Assembly (NCBI RefSeq): GCF_032930845.1
Contig: NZ_CP136758.1
Location: forward strand, 852,501-916,500
Direction: 5' to 3'
DNA from: Parvularcula sp. LCG005
Lineage (GTDB): Bacteria > Pseudomonadota > Alphaproteobacteria > Caulobacterales > Parvularculaceae
DNA: 64,000 bases
Positions 12,231 to 22,140 of the stretch are shown here, piece after piece. Both the position numbers and the translations under genes were made by a program. The notes beneath the pieces were generated by a model that was given only the letters and a program-made list of their open reading frames with translations, did not search any database and was not told the origin of the DNA. Each line of letters opens with the position of its first letter. The first letter of the stretch is position 1.

Positions 12231-12739
12231 TCAACGTAGATCCGGGTTTTCGCCGTGTGCCCCTCTGCTGCGTCATCAGCGGTTCTGGGGGTGACAAAGA
12301 GATCCCACGCGCCGGGTTTGAGGTCAGCCTGTGCGATGTAGTGACCATCCCGGGATTCAGTGAACGCCAGGTCGATCTTTTCGGCATCCGTACTGGGCCG
12401 GACCAGTTGGCCCGCAAGATGGAGGCCCAGGACGGGCTGGTCGTAAGCGGACACAATCCGGATGTTGACCTGTTGGTCGCTGCCTGTCGTCAGAGGGTGT
12501 GTAAGTTCAAACGTCCAGCCCAGACCCGCCAGCGCCCTGCGCTTTTCCAGCACGTCATTGTAGTTCAGGCCCTGATAGTAGGATTTCTCAACCTGCTCGC
12601 CGGGAAAAGTGCTGACGGCCGCTCTCACGAAATAGATATTCGTCGCGATGATGACCGCGAAAAACGCGATCAGAAACCACAGTACATGCCGTCCGGTAAT
12701 CACCAGACCGGCGTAGTGTACGTGCTCTGTGCCTGCCAT
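12227..12739 (-). CDS. ccoH: cbb3 oxidase assembly protein CcoH (FixH)
   Basis: A 170-residue protein with one N-terminal transmembrane helix (HVLWFLIAFFAVIIATNIYF) and a periplasmic FixH domain. The signature around SYYQGLNYNDVLEKRRA and the central RPSTDAEKIDLAF segment fit the family. I chose ATG at 12739, four bases after the ccoG stop (GGGCGATGAGACAATG), instead of a longer frame reaching into ccoG. It is needed for assembly of cbb3 subunits. Confidence 0.93.
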   Translation of the reverse strand: MAGTEHVHYAGLVITGRHVLWFLIAFFAVIIATNIYFVRAAVSTFPGEQVEKSYYQGLNYNDVLEKRRALAGLGWTFELTHPLTTGSDQQVNIRIVSAYDQPVLGLHLAGQLVRPSTDAEKIDLAFTESRDGHYIAQADLKPGAWDLFVTPRTADDAAEGHTAKTRIYVE

Positions 12740-12743
12740 TGTC

Positions 12744-14165
12744 TCATCGCCCTTCCGCGTCGGTGACAAACGAGATTGTCTCCTCTGCGACGATAGCGGA
12801 TTGAGAATCCATCAGTTTGACGGAAATCAAGGCGCCGTTCTGGTCTGCGGGCAGGACGAAAAACAGCCGCGTCCGCATCTGGCCATCACCATCCACGTCC
12901 AGCTGAAGCCGACCGTCCTTCACGTCGTGACCCACGGCGTCGATCTGCAGCTCTGGCGGCCCTGAAATGGCCAGATCGAACGCCTGGCTCTCGCTGGTCT
13001 TGTTGCGGACGCGCGCCGTCACCGCGTTGCGGAAGGACCCGTCCGAGAGTCGGGTGAAAGCTGGCGCCCGATCGCGCTCAAGGCTGAACTCCGTCTGCTC
13101 ACGGCTGGTCAGGCCAAACACCATCAACGTGCTGACCACGCTCAGGACAATGGCATAGACAATCGTTCGGGGGCGGATCAGGCGGGGCAGCCTGTGTCGT
13201 TCAGCGTTTGTTTTCGCCGTCAGGTAATCGTCGCCATAGGCGATAAGACCCTTCGGCAGGCCGATTTTTTTCATCACGGCATCACAGGCATCAACACACA
13301 GCCCGCAATTGATACATTCCAGCTGATCGCCATCGCGAATGTCGATCCCCATGGGGCAGGCGACGACGCAGCCATTGCAGTCGATGCAGTCGCCGACACT
13401 GGACCAGTCAGCGCCTTTCTTGTGCTTGCCGCGCGGTTCGCCGCGTTCGCGATAATAGCCGACCTGAAAGGTCTGCGCGTCGGTCAGCGCCCCCTGGATA
13501 CGCGGCCACGGGCACATATAGGTACAGACCTGTTCCCGCATGAGCCCGGCGAGAGAATAGGTCGTAAACGTCAGTATCACGATGAAGAGGTAGGAAGTAA
13601 CCGGCGCAGTTCCCCTGAACAGACCCGTCACCACGCTGGGGGCATCGTGGAAATACAGCACCCACGCGCCGCCGGTCATGGCCGCGATGAGCAGCCAGAG
13701 CCCATGTTTGATGATTTTCCGGGTGATCTTCTTCGCTGTCCAAGGGGCTTTGGCGAGCGCCAGTCGCTTGTTCCTGTCCCCTTCCACCATCCGCTCGACC
13801 GCGATGAAAAGGTCCGTCCAGACAGTCTGGGGGCAGGTAAAGCCGCACCATAACCGTCCCCACACGGCCGACACCAGAAACAGGGCGAGCGCCGACAGAA
13901 TAAGGAGGCCGGTGACCAGATAGAACTCATCCGGCCAAATCTCGAGGTTGAAGAAATAGAGCCGGGCACCATCGAAATCGACAAGCACGGCCTGATCCGG
14001 CTCATGGGCTGCGCGGGGCCAGCGCATCCACGGCAGCAGGTAGTAGATGCCAAGGGTCAGGAACAGGACCGCCCATTTGATGAGGCGATACTTCCCCTTC
14101 ACGAGCTTGGGGTGGATCGCCTCACGCTTGATATAGAGCGGTTCATCCGGCACCGTTTCGGTCAT
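12744..14165 (-). CDS. ccoG: cbb3 oxidase maturation ferredoxin-like protein CcoG (FixG/RdxA)
   Basis: A 473-residue membrane protein with two bacterial-type 4Fe-4S sites (CIDCNGCVVACPMGID and CINCGLCVDACD), a further CGFTCPQTVW motif, about five to six transmembrane segments and a C-terminal Ig-like periplasmic domain. CcoG is implicated in copper reduction for cbb3 assembly. It follows ccoP by 23 nt in the same direction and heads ccoGHIS. Confidence 0.95.
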   Translation of the reverse strand: MTETVPDEPLYIKREAIHPKLVKGKYRLIKWAVLFLTLGIYYLLPWMRWPRAAHEPDQAVLVDFDGARLYFFNLEIWPDEFYLVTGLLILSALALFLVSAVWGRLWCGFTCPQTVWTDLFIAVERMVEGDRNKRLALAKAPWTAKKITRKIIKHGLWLLIAAMTGGAWVLYFHDAPSVVTGLFRGTAPVTSYLFIVILTFTTYSLAGLMREQVCTYMCPWPRIQGALTDAQTFQVGYYRERGEPRGKHKKGADWSSVGDCIDCNGCVVACPMGIDIRDGDQLECINCGLCVDACDAVMKKIGLPKGLIAYGDDYLTAKTNAERHRLPRLIRPRTIVYAIVLSVVSTLMVFGLTSREQTEFSLERDRAPAFTRLSDGSFRNAVTARVRNKTSESQAFDLAISGPPELQIDAVGHDVKDGRLQLDVDGDGQMRTRLFFVLPADQNGALISVKLMDSQSAIVAEETISFVTDAEGR

Positions 14166-14188
14166 GATGGTAGCCCCTGCGGCGTTTG

Positions 14189-15118
14189 TTACTCAGGTCG
14201 GTCGTCGGCGTTGTGGGCCCGACTGTCTGGTGCCGCTGTCGCTTCGCCGCCACCGAGGGCGTGGACGTAGACGGCGAGGGCGGTGATGGTGCCTTCGTCG
14301 AGGCGTTCGCCCCAGTTTGGCATCACGCCATTTCGGCCGTGCACGATCTGTTGCCGGATCGAAGCGCGGTCAGAGCCGTACAGCCATTCGGCATCTGTCA
14401 GATTGGGAGCGCCGACCGTACGGTCGCCCGCGCCCGAGGTCTGGTGACAGGCGGCGCACTGGGTGTTGAAAAGCGGACGCGCCCGTTCGATCGAGGCCTG
14501 GTCCGACTGAGGTTCGGTGAAATTCATCACATAGGTTGTCAGATCGTTGATCTGATCATTCGTGAGAAGCCCCTGATCGCCGAAGGCTGGCATTTGCGAC
14601 ATTCGCCCCTGGTCAGAGTGAGCCCGTATACCAAAAATAATCGTTGTACGGATGTCATCAAGCGTGCCGCCCCACAGCCAGACATCATCGGACAGGTTTG
14701 GATATCCGGGGTATCCCTGACCGCCGCTGCCATGACAGGTGGCGCAATTGTCGCCAAAGGCGGACTGACCGGCGGCCACGGCGAATTCAAGTAGGGTAGG
14801 GTCCTGCTCAATAGCATCAAGGGACGGCGCCTCCAGCAGGCGGGTCGCGAGAAGGCTTCGCTGGTGCGCGGCCTCCACCATCTCTGCTGCGACATTGGCG
14901 CGGTCAGAGTGTCCGCGCACCCCGGGAAGGCCGGGATAGGACGGCATGAGAATACAGTATACAACCGCAATCGCGATACAGGCGTAAAATACATACAGCC
15001 ACCAGCGCGGCAGGGGATTGTTCAGCTCCTGAATACCGTCCCACTCATGGCCTGTGGTTTCAACGCCAGTGGCCTCGTCGATCTCGGTTCTGTCGTGCGT
15101 ATAAGGGTGATCAGTCAT
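14189..15118 (-). CDS. ccoP: cbb3 oxidase dihaem cytochrome c subunit CcoP
   Basis: A 309-residue membrane-anchored dihaem cytochrome c that passes electrons toward CcoN. It has one N-terminal anchor (WWLYVFYACIAIAVVYCIL) after the conserved W/NNPLPRWW region, and two haem sites, CATCHG and CAACHQ, each followed later by an axial Met region (MSQMPAF; MPNWGE). I took ATG at 15118 (MTDHPYTHD), which overlaps the ccoQ stop by 8 nt; the longer reading starts inside ccoQ. Confidence 0.96.
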   Translation of the reverse strand: MTDHPYTHDRTEIDEATGVETTGHEWDGIQELNNPLPRWWLYVFYACIAIAVVYCILMPSYPGLPGVRGHSDRANVAAEMVEAAHQRSLLATRLLEAPSLDAIEQDPTLLEFAVAAGQSAFGDNCATCHGSGGQGYPGYPNLSDDVWLWGGTLDDIRTTIIFGIRAHSDQGRMSQMPAFGDQGLLTNDQINDLTTYVMNFTEPQSDQASIERARPLFNTQCAACHQTSGAGDRTVGAPNLTDAEWLYGSDRASIRQQIVHGRNGVMPNWGERLDEGTITALAVYVHALGGGEATAAPDSRAHNADDRPE

Positions 15119-15272
15119 CGGAAGAAGCCTCCTCGTCGAGAGGAACCCGGGACGCCCGGTCAAACTTCAACGCGTTTGACGGCGACAGGGCGTAAAGAAG
15201 TACAAGGGCGAAGGCCAGGACGAACAGGATCAGGCCGAACGTCTGGGCAATATGGGACAACAGGATGTGCAT
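15111..15272 (-). CDS. ccoQ: cbb3 oxidase small subunit CcoQ
   Basis: A 53-residue peptide with one transmembrane helix (FGLILFVLAFALVLLYAL) and the typical C-terminal SNALKFDRASRVPLDEE. I chose ATG at 15272 because GGGAGG lies 8 nt before it; the ATG at 15281 sits directly on that site. It begins 1 nt after the ccoO stop and overlaps ccoP. Confidence 0.93.
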   Translation of the reverse strand: MHILLSHIAQTFGLILFVLAFALVLLYALSPSNALKFDRASRVPLDEEASSDD

Positions 15273-15273
15273 C

Positions 15274-16053
15274 TCAGCCATCCTCCCTTTCAGTGTGGGT
15301 GTCGTAGGCGGACAGGTCGCTGGCCTGAGGCGTTTCAATCTCAAAGGTCGAGAAATCGACCATCGTGCCGAGCACCTGCAGATAGGCAATCAGCGCATCC
15401 ATCTCGGTAATCCGCCGATTGGTGGCGAGCGCCGGGATCCGCACGTCGGGCCAGCGCTCTTCAAAACCTGCATAGTCGTCGACGAACGGGGAACCCGCCT
15501 GCAGCCGCAGGTCCGCAATCGCGTGTTCGATCTGCTCATCGGTGTAAGGAACACCGACCCTGCGGTTCGCCCGCATTTTCGCAGCGATACGCTCATCATT
15601 GACCGCCGTTTCTTCAAGGAAGCGGTAGGGCGGCATGACAGAGCCGGGGACGAGGCTGCGCGGATCGATCAGATGCTGACGGTGCCAGTCATCGGAATAT
15701 TTCTGGCCCACACGGGCGAGATCGGGTCCGGTGCGTTTGGATCCCCATTGGAACGGGTGATCGTACATGCTTTCGGCGGCGAGAGAGTAATGGCCGTACC
15801 GTTCAACTTCGTCCCGCAAGGGGCGGATCATCTGGCTATGGCAGCTATAGCAGCCTTCGCGGACATAAATGTCGCGACCCGTCAGTTCTAGCGGCGTATA
15901 GGGACGAACGCCCTCTACCTTCTCGATGGTGTTCTCCACATAAAAGAGCGGTGCGATCTCGATCAGTCCCCCGGTTGCCACCACGATCAGGATCGCAACG
16001 AGAAGGGGGCCGGAATGCTTTTCAAGAAACTTGTGGCGGTTCATGATCGACAT
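15274..16053 (-). CDS. ccoO: cbb3 oxidase monohaem cytochrome c subunit CcoO
   Basis: A 259-residue monohaem cytochrome c: N-terminal anchor ([20 protein letters not shown]), haem site CYSCHSQM, then [21 protein letters not shown] and TGPDLARVG, all standard for CcoO. Start ATG 16053 (MSIMNRHKF) has GCGGAG at about 9 nt and follows the ccoN stop by 5 nt. Confidence 0.96.
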   Translation of the reverse strand: MSIMNRHKFLEKHSGPLLVAILIVVATGGLIEIAPLFYVENTIEKVEGVRPYTPLELTGRDIYVREGCYSCHSQMIRPLRDEVERYGHYSLAAESMYDHPFQWGSKRTGPDLARVGQKYSDDWHRQHLIDPRSLVPGSVMPPYRFLEETAVNDERIAAKMRANRRVGVPYTDEQIEHAIADLRLQAGSPFVDDYAGFEERWPDVRIPALATNRRITEMDALIAYLQVLGTMVDFSTFEIETPQASDLSAYDTHTEREDG

Positions 16054-16058
16054 GACAG

Positions 16059-17726
16059 TTACTCCGCGGGAATGGCATGGGGGATGGAGCCAAGCTCCTG
16101 CGGACTGGCTTCGTTCCGCCGCACCCGGCCCATCGCCGTCTGGTAAAGATTGTAGCACATGATCAGTGCACCAATGAGGTACATGAGCCCGCCCGTGGCG
16201 CGGATGATATAGGGAATGTGCTTGGCCTGTACGGTTTCGATGAACGAATATTGCAGGAAGCCAAACTCATTATAGGCGCGCCATTGCAGACCCTCGGTCA
16301 CACCCGCCACCCACATCGATGTGATGTACAGAACGATGCCGAGTGTTGCGATCCAGAAATGCCACTCCACGAGCGCGAGGGAGTAGAGCCGCTCCCGGCG
16401 CCAGGCCCACTGGGTCAGGCAGTAAAGAGCGCCAAAGCTGATGAAGCCGACCCAGCCGAGGGAGCCTGAATGCACGTGGCCAATGCCCCATTCGGTATAG
16501 TGAGACAGGGAGTTGACCGCCCGTACCGACATCATCGGTCCTTCGAAAGTCGACATGCCGTAGAAGGCGAGCGAGACAATCATCATGCGGACGACGGGGT
16601 CGGTGCGCAGTTTGTCCCACGCACCGGACAGGGTCATGATGCCGTTGATCATGCCGCCCCAGCTGGGCATCCACAGCATGATCGAGAACACCATGCCCAG
16701 GGTCTGCGCCCATTCCGGCAGTGCCGTGTAGTGAAGATGGTGCGGTCCCGCCCAGATGTAGATGAAGATCAGAGACCAGAAGTGGACGATCGAGAGGCGA
16801 TAGGAATAGACCGGTCGGTTTACCCGCTTGGGAATGAAATAATACATGATCCCGAGGAAGCCTGCCGTGAGGAAGAACCCGACGGCATTGTGGCCGTACC
16901 ACCATTGCGTCAGGGCGTCCTGCACCCCGGCGAAAAGTGAGTAGCTGCGGCTTTCAAAGATCGACACCGGCATGGCCAGATTGTTGACAATGTGCAGCAT
17001 GGCAACCGTGACGATGAACGCCAGATAGAACCAGTTGGCGACATAGATGTGAGGCTCCTGCCGCTTCCACAGTGTACCGAGGAAGACGACAAGATACCCA
17101 ACCCAGACGAGGGTGAGCCAGATATCGGCGTACCATTCCGGCTCGGCATATTCCTTGGACTGGGTGATACCCATCAGATAGCCTGTCGCCGCGATGACGA
17201 TGAAGAGGTTATAACCCCAGAACACGAACCACGGGACCATGCCGCCCCACAGGCGCGCGCGCGTTGTGCGCTGGACCACATAGAACGAGGTGGCGATCAG
17301 CACATTGCCGCCAAAGGCAAAGATCACAGCGGACGTATGCAAGGGGCGGAGCCGGTTGAAGTTGGTCCAGGGCAGGCTGTCATTGTACAGAAAATCGGGA
17401 AAGGCCAGCTGACTGGCGATGACCACGCCGACGAGAAATCCTGCGACACCCCAGAAGGCGGAAGCAACGACGCCAGCCTTGACGATATTCATGTTGTAGG
17501 CGCGGACATCGGTGCTCGCGCTCAACTGCAAATTCATCAGCAGTGCGGCCGTACCGGCGCCGAACGCGATCATGAAGATGATCGCGTGAACCTGCATTGC
17601 GGCTTCCGGCGTGCTGGCCGCGACGACGTAAAAGAACAGCGCACCGATTCCGAGAAAGGCAGCCAGTATCGGAACCTCGGCGTTTGATGAGGAAGGGGGT
17701 AATGGCGTGGGGGATGCTGATGTCAC
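16059..17726 (-). CDS. ccoN: cbb3-type cytochrome c oxidase catalytic subunit CcoN
   Basis: The haem-copper catalytic subunit that reduces oxygen under low oxygen. The 555-residue protein has about 14 transmembrane segments and the expected ligands, including [24 protein letters not shown] and [14 protein letters not shown] place the start at GTG 17726 with GAAAG 10 nt before it; the longer ATG frame begins inside an FNR box (17788-17801). It is the first gene of ccoNOQPGHIS, whose genes overlap or lie within 25 nt. Confidence 0.95.
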   Translation of the reverse strand: MTSASPTPLPPSSSNAEVPILAAFLGIGALFFYVVAASTPEAAMQVHAIIFMIAFGAGTAALLMNLQLSASTDVRAYNMNIVKAGVVASAFWGVAGFLVGVVIASQLAFPDFLYNDSLPWTNFNRLRPLHTSAVIFAFGGNVLIATSFYVVQRTTRARLWGGMVPWFVFWGYNLFIVIAATGYLMGITQSKEYAEPEWYADIWLTLVWVGYLVVFLGTLWKRQEPHIYVANWFYLAFIVTVAMLHIVNNLAMPVSIFESRSYSLFAGVQDALTQWWYGHNAVGFFLTAGFLGIMYYFIPKRVNRPVYSYRLSIVHFWSLIFIYIWAGPHHLHYTALPEWAQTLGMVFSIMLWMPSWGGMINGIMTLSGAWDKLRTDPVVRMMIVSLAFYGMSTFEGPMMSVRAVNSLSHYTEWGIGHVHSGSLGWVGFISFGALYCLTQWAWRRERLYSLALVEWHFWIATLGIVLYITSMWVAGVTEGLQWRAYNEFGFLQYSFIETVQAKHIPYIIRATGGLMYLIGALIMCYNLYQTAMGRVRRNEASPQELGSIPHAIPAE

Positions 17727-17787
17727 GGCTAACAACTTTCGGATCAATTCGCAGTTGTCCCTCTGGCACAGGCGTGCGCGCTGTCTT

Positions 17788-17801
17788 TTGACAGAAGTCA
17801 A
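17788..17801. promoter_or_regulatory. FNR-type box upstream of ccoN and the DUF2946-like gene
   Basis: TTGACAGAAGTCAA, a perfect TTGAC-N4-GTCAA palindrome. Its centre is about 68 nt before the ccoN start and 66 nt before the divergent small gene, a nearly symmetric arrangement. Confidence 0.87.
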
Positions 17802-17860
17802 ACGTCGGCTGACTGCACGGGCTAGGAGGGCGGGGCGCGTCAGGGAAATGGAGATTGACC

Positions 17861-18103
17861 GTGCGCCTTGTCCGCCTCGGCGTCGTCGTTCTGTTGATTG
17901 CCCCGCCGGTTGTTCCCGGCCGGGACGGCATCCAGCACTGGGTGCCGCTCTGCACAGCGGATGGCAGCGTGAAATATGTTCCGTTATCGGATCAAGATGA
18001 TGAACCTGATGAGCCTTCGCCGCATAACGGTGCGTGTCACGCGCCCTGTCTTTGCTCTCGCAGGAAAGGGGGCAGTCCCGGCGACACAGGCAAGCTGCGT
18101 TAA
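17861..18103 (+). CDS. Small exported His/Cys protein, DUF2946-like
   Basis: An 80-residue product from GTG 17861, with GGAG 7 nt upstream (a TTG at 17855 is possible). It has a signal peptide ([20 protein letters not shown]), then [16 protein letters not shown] and a Cys/His cluster CHAPCLC. This resembles DUF2946 proteins, small periplasmic proteins with CxxxG and HxxCxxC features that are often near copper or haem genes. Divergent from ccoN across a shared FNR box, it may help copper supply to the oxidase. That is inference from context. Confidence 0.65.
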   Translation: MRLVRLGVVVLLIAPPVVPGRDGIQHWVPLCTADGSVKYVPLSDQDDEPDEPSPHNGACHAPCLCSRRKGGSPGDTGKLR

Positions 18104-18109
18104 ATGGCG

Positions 18110-18796
18110 TTAGGCGGCGGGCCGGTTCAGCGTGACGAGCCGCCCTTCGACCGCGCTCAGACGACCGGCCTTCTTCAGCTTGGCAAGCGTCCTGCTCAAA
18201 GTTTCGAGGCGCAGGCCCAGATAGTCGGCAATATCCTGCCGTGACATGGGCAGATAGATTTCGTTCGCGTCACCACGATCGGCCAGCATCGTGAAAAACG
18301 TCATCACACGTTCTTCGGCATTCTGCTTGCCCAGAATGACAATATGATCCTGCGCCTTGTGCAGTTCGGTGTGACCCTTTGCGATAAGGCGATTTTTAAT
18401 ATTCGGATGCCGGGCGCTCATTTCATCGAGAAAACCGTGGGAGAACCGGCACGCCAGTGATGGCTCCAGCGCTTCCGCTGAAAAGTCATTTGCGGCGGCA
18501 TAGCTCATGCCCAGGAAATCGCCGGGATAGACAAAGCCGACAATCTGGCGCTGGCCGTCCTCGGTCATACGCACCAGCCTGAAGCAGCCGCTGATGACGA
18601 GGTAGAGATAGTCGCTGAGCTCGCCCTCGCGGATCAGGCTCGCGCCCTCCTTGATCGACCGATGCGCCATGGTCTGGGCGACCTGCTGCATCTCGGCTTC
18701 GTTCAGCTCCGCGCAGATCGAGCGCTCCCGCACATCGCAAATATCACAGAAATGGCTGTGCGAGCTGGCAGAAGAACATTTGGGCTGTTGTGACAA
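18110..18796 (-). CDS. fnrL: Oxygen-sensing FNR/CRP-family regulator (FnrL)
   Basis: A 228-residue CRP/FNR protein. The iron-sulfur ligands are present: Cys17, Cys20 and Cys28 ([14 protein letters not shown]) plus Cys116 (SLACRF). So it is an FNR-type sensor, not a cysteine-less FixK. The cNMP-like fold occupies about 30-150. The winged helix contains [20 protein letters not shown], with the E-x-x-S-R contacts that read TTGA half-sites. The start is TTG at 18796 with GAGG 7-8 nt before it. It probably acts on the three FNR boxes in this window, next to hemA, ccoN and hemN. Confidence 0.93.
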   Translation of the reverse strand: MSQQPKCSSASSHSHFCDICDVRERSICAELNEAEMQQVAQTMAHRSIKEGASLIREGELSDYLYLVISGCFRLVRMTEDGQRQIVGFVYPGDFLGMSYAAANDFSAEALEPSLACRFSHGFLDEMSARHPNIKNRLIAKGHTELHKAQDHIVILGKQNAEERVMTFFTMLADRGDANEIYLPMSRQDIADYLGLRLETLSRTLAKLKKAGRLSAVEGRLVTLNRPAA

Positions 18797-18888
18797 GAGA
18801 TCACCTCAAAGTTCCCCTGTTATATCCTGCGTTGGCCAAATCTCAACATGAGGCTGTGTTGTGGTTGCTTACTGCAAACCTTTTGCGG

Positions 18889-20238
18889 TCAGACCGCTGG
18901 CGAGGCATAGCGTTGAATGTCGTTCACATGAGGATCAAAGACGGCAGCCACGACCCGGGCCAGCGGCGTGGCTTCACGTGCAACGACGACATCGTCGCCA
19001 TCAATAGAGATAATGCCGTCGATGACAAAGGGCTGCAGGGCATTGATAATGCCTTCGCATGTCGGGCCATCGGCCTGGATGATATCGAAATACCGGGTCA
19101 GGCTGGCGCGCATGTCGCAGAGGAGGCGTTTGATCCAGTCGCCCAGATCTTCCTCCTCCAGCGTCGCGATGACACCGCGGTTGGCTGTCAGCGCGCCTGC
19201 ACGCAATCGAGCCTGCCACGCCCGAAGATCCTTGGCATTCTGAACAATCGTGCCGTGAACGGAGCTGATCGCACTGACGCCGGCGCCGATCACCACATTG
19301 GCGCAATCTTCTGTGTAACCCTGAAAATTTCGGTTCAGCGTGTGACGGCGCGCTGCCTCTGCAATCGGTGTTGTGGGCAAGGCGAAGTGGTCGAAGCCAA
19401 TCCGCTGATAACCTGCCTCTTCCAGCTGCTGGGCGGCCATCTCGGCCAGTTCCGTTCGCTCGTCACGCGAGGGCAGGTCGCGCTCATTGATCAGACGCTG
19501 ATGTTTCAGCCGGGCTGGCAGATGCGCATAGCCGAACAGCGAAATGCGGTCCGGGGCCAGTGAAATTGAGCGACTGACCGTGTCCGCGAAACCCCTCCCG
19601 GTTTGCTTGGGCAGACCGTATAGCAGGTCAAGGCTGATATCCCTGACCCCGCCCTGACGCAGCATGGCGACGCAATCCCGTACCAGCTCGAACGGCTGGA
19701 CGCGATTGATGGCGCGCTGAACGTCCTCATGGAAGTCCTGCACGCCGATGCTGAAGCGGTTGATCCCCGCACGAACGAGATGCGCGGCCTGAAAGGCGCT
19801 GCAGAGGCGCGGATCAATTTCCATGGCGACGGGCGTCGCGTCTGTCAGGCGAAAATTGTCCTCGATTGCGGCCAGCAGACGTTCAAGGTCCCGTGCCTGC
19901 AGCGTATTGGGGGTGCCGCCGCCAAAATGGACCTGGGTCAGGCGTCCGCGACCTGCCAGCTGCGCGCCGAGCAGGCCGAGCTCACTGATCAGATCATCCG
20001 CATAGGCAGCAATCCGCTCGTCACGGTTCTCCACGCGCATGTTGCAGCCGCAATACCAGCAAAGCTGCTTGCAGAATGGAATGTGGAGGTAAAGTGAGAT
20101 CGGTTCATACTGGCCGATGCCGCTCAATGCCGTCTCCAGCTGCGGCGTTCCCACATCTTCCGAGAAGGCGAGCGCCGATGGATAGCTCGTGTACCGCGGA
20201 ACGTTGCGCTGCAGATAGGGATGCCAGGCCGGTTTCAT
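18889..20238 (-). CDS. hemN: Oxygen-independent coproporphyrinogen III oxidase
   Basis: A 449-residue radical-SAM enzyme with the cluster motif CKQLCWYCGC after YLHIPF, the glycine-rich VHFGGGTPN, and the HemN C-terminal domain. It decarboxylates coproporphyrinogen III to protoporphyrinogen IX without oxygen. The length agrees with HemN proper rather than the shorter HemW. An FNR box lies about 40 nt before its ATG. It extends haem synthesis to low oxygen in step with hemA and the cbb3 oxidase. Confidence 0.94.
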   Translation of the reverse strand: MKPAWHPYLQRNVPRYTSYPSALAFSEDVGTPQLETALSGIGQYEPISLYLHIPFCKQLCWYCGCNMRVENRDERIAAYADDLISELGLLGAQLAGRGRLTQVHFGGGTPNTLQARDLERLLAAIEDNFRLTDATPVAMEIDPRLCSAFQAAHLVRAGINRFSIGVQDFHEDVQRAINRVQPFELVRDCVAMLRQGGVRDISLDLLYGLPKQTGRGFADTVSRSISLAPDRISLFGYAHLPARLKHQRLINERDLPSRDERTELAEMAAQQLEEAGYQRIGFDHFALPTTPIAEAARRHTLNRNFQGYTEDCANVVIGAGVSAISSVHGTIVQNAKDLRAWQARLRAGALTANRGVIATLEEEDLGDWIKRLLCDMRASLTRYFDIIQADGPTCEGIINALQPFVIDGIISIDGDDVVVAREATPLARVVAAVFDPHVNDIQRYASPAV

Positions 20239-20271
20239 GGGGGCACAATAGGTTGCCCGGCCCGTCGCGAT

Positions 20272-20285
20272 ATGACTTTGGTCAA
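20272..20285. promoter_or_regulatory. FNR-type box upstream of hemN
   Basis: ATGACTTTGGTCAA on this strand, i.e. TTGAC-CAAA-GTCAT reading toward hemN: one mismatch from the TTGAC-N4-GTCAA form seen at hemA and ccoN. The centre is about 40 nt upstream of the hemN start codon. Confidence 0.8.
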
Positions 20286-20302
20286 ATTGACGCGGGACGG
20301 CT

Positions 20303-20731
20303 TCAGTCGGTCTGCGCCGACCACTTCCCGCTGCGGCCGGCCTTGACCTGGCCCTTCTGCTTCTTGGCGTTCAGCCGGCGCTCAATGGCCCCGCGGCCGG
20401 GCCGTGTGGGGATGCGCTTGGCTGGCGGGGTCAGCGCCGAGCGGACGAGTTCTGCCAGCCGTCGGCGGGCATCCTCACGATTGGCGCTCTGGGAGCGGTG
20501 GCGGTCGGCCTGGATGATGATCACGTCCGACTTGGTCAGTCGCTGCCCGGCCTTGCGTCGCAGACGACTTTTCTGGGCATAGGTCAGGTCGGTATTCGCG
20601 CCGAGGTCGAAGCGGAGCTGAACCGCGGTCGATACCTTGTTGACGTTCTGGCCGCCTGGGCCGGAAGCGCGAACGAAGCTCTCTTCAATCTGGCTTTCCG
20701 GCAGGGTCAGGTCGGGCGTGATGTACAGCAT
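20303..20731 (-). CDS. arfB: Alternative ribosome-rescue factor ArfB (YaeJ)
   Basis: A 142-residue protein with the release-factor motif RASGPGGQNVNKVSTAVQL (the GGQ that hydrolyses peptidyl-tRNA) and a lysine/arginine-rich C-terminal tail (KQKGQVKAGRSGKW) of the kind that enters the empty mRNA channel. It lacks the codon-recognition domains of RF1/RF2, and the length is normal for ArfB. It frees ribosomes stalled on non-stop mRNAs. Confidence 0.93.
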   Translation of the reverse strand: MLYITPDLTLPESQIEESFVRASGPGGQNVNKVSTAVQLRFDLGANTDLTYAQKSRLRRKAGQRLTKSDVIIIQADRHRSQSANREDARRRLAELVRSALTPPAKRIPTRPGRGAIERRLNAKKQKGQVKAGRSGKWSAQTD

Positions 20732-20785
20732 GAAGATGACCTAGGCCCCGCTGACGGGTTCGGCAAAGGACAAAACGCTTGAGGC

Positions 20786-21922
20786 CTAGAATTTGCTGAC
20801 CATGTCTGGATTGAGCGACGCGATCGAGCTGGCGCCGATCAGCGTCATCGCCACGCGCATTTCCTTGGCATAGAGCGTCAGGATCTGATCGACAGCCTGC
20901 TCGCCGCCGGTGGCCAGTGCATAAATGTAAGAGCGCCCGAGACTGACCGCGTCCGCCCCGAGGCAAAGCGCCCGAACGACGTCGAGACCGCTGCGGAATC
21001 CTGAATCGACAATCAGCGAAAGGTCATTCCCCGCCGCCGCCCGGATAGCGGGCAGGGCGGCGATGGTCGACGTCACGCCGTCAAGTTGCCGGCCGCCATG
21101 ATTGGACACCACGAGGCCATTAGCGCCCAGCGCCCTGGCATCCGCCACATCGTCCGGGTCCAGAATACCCTTGATGACGAGGTTGCCCGGCCAGAAATCG
21201 CGGATCCACTGCAGGTCTTTCCACGAAATCGCAGGATCGAAGTTCTCGCCCAGCCAGCCAATATAATCGCTCAGGCCAGTGACGGCCCCGCGATAGGCGG
21301 AGATATTGCCGAGGTCATGGGGGCGACCGCGCAACCCCACATCGACCGCCCATTGGGGATGAGTGACTGCCTGCAGCATCCGGCGCAGGGCGGCGTTTGG
21401 CCCACTCATGCCAGAATGCACATCGCGATACCGGGCACCGGGGACGGGCATGTCGACGGTGAAGACGAGGGTTTTGACCCCCGCCGCCAGCGCACGCTCC
21501 AGCACGTTCTGCATGAAGTCGCGATCTTTCAGGACATAGAGCTGGAACCAGATGGGGACGTCGATAGCGCCTGCCACCTCCTCGATCGGGCACACGGACA
21601 CAGTGGACAGGGTATAGGGAATGTTGTGGCGAACAGCCGCGCGGGCAGCCTGCACCTCGCCGCGACGGGCATACATGCCGGTCAGCCCGACAGGCGCGAG
21701 GGTCAATGGCATGCCAAGGGTCTCGCCAAACAGCGTCGTGGCCAAATCGATGGTCTCGGATCCCTTCAGCACCCGCTGGCGCAGCGCGATCTCCCGCAGG
21801 TCCATGACATTGCGGGCCAGCGTGGCCTCCGTATAGGAGCCGCCATCGATGTAGTCGAAGAGGAAGCGGGGCAGGCGACGTCGTGCCGCCTCGCGATAAT
21901 CCTCCGGGGATGAAACCAGCAT
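20786..21922 (-). CDS. lldD: L-lactate dehydrogenase (FMN-dependent)
   Basis: A 378-residue alpha-hydroxy-acid oxidase-family TIM barrel very close to E. coli LldD through its whole length, e.g. [45 protein letters not shown] and the active-site [10 protein letters not shown]. It oxidises L-lactate to pyruvate and feeds electrons to the quinone pool. I used ATG 21922 (MLVSSPEDY), which has AAAGGTG 5 nt before it and matches the family N terminus; the upstream frame adds 15 unsupported residues. Confidence 0.93.
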   Translation of the reverse strand: MLVSSPEDYREAARRRLPRFLFDYIDGGSYTEATLARNVMDLREIALRQRVLKGSETIDLATTLFGETLGMPLTLAPVGLTGMYARRGEVQAARAAVRHNIPYTLSTVSVCPIEEVAGAIDVPIWFQLYVLKDRDFMQNVLERALAAGVKTLVFTVDMPVPGARYRDVHSGMSGPNAALRRMLQAVTHPQWAVDVGLRGRPHDLGNISAYRGAVTGLSDYIGWLGENFDPAISWKDLQWIRDFWPGNLVIKGILDPDDVADARALGANGLVVSNHGGRQLDGVTSTIAALPAIRAAAGNDLSLIVDSGFRSGLDVVRALCLGADAVSLGRSYIYALATGGEQAVDQILTLYAKEMRVAMTLIGASSIASLNPDMVSKF

Positions 21923-22140
21923 AGTCACCTTTGGACGGTCAGCCCGCACGGGGGCGGGCGAGGGCAAGACGGCCTGTCCTAGTCATCACCGCAGATCAGG
22001 GAAAGACTTTACCTGTAAAATTGCCGACCATATGGGCGTAAATGTATAATGTGGGACAGGAATGCTGCCCATGGCACGGTCGACAGCAGGCAAGCGATGC
22101 CGCAGAAGGGATGTAACAAAATCATAAGGGAGAAATGTCC

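Noticed and set aside
18780-18800. CRP-like TGTGA/TCAC half-sites at the fnrL start
   Set aside because: Spacing is wrong for a CRP site, and it overlaps the start codon and ribosome binding site.
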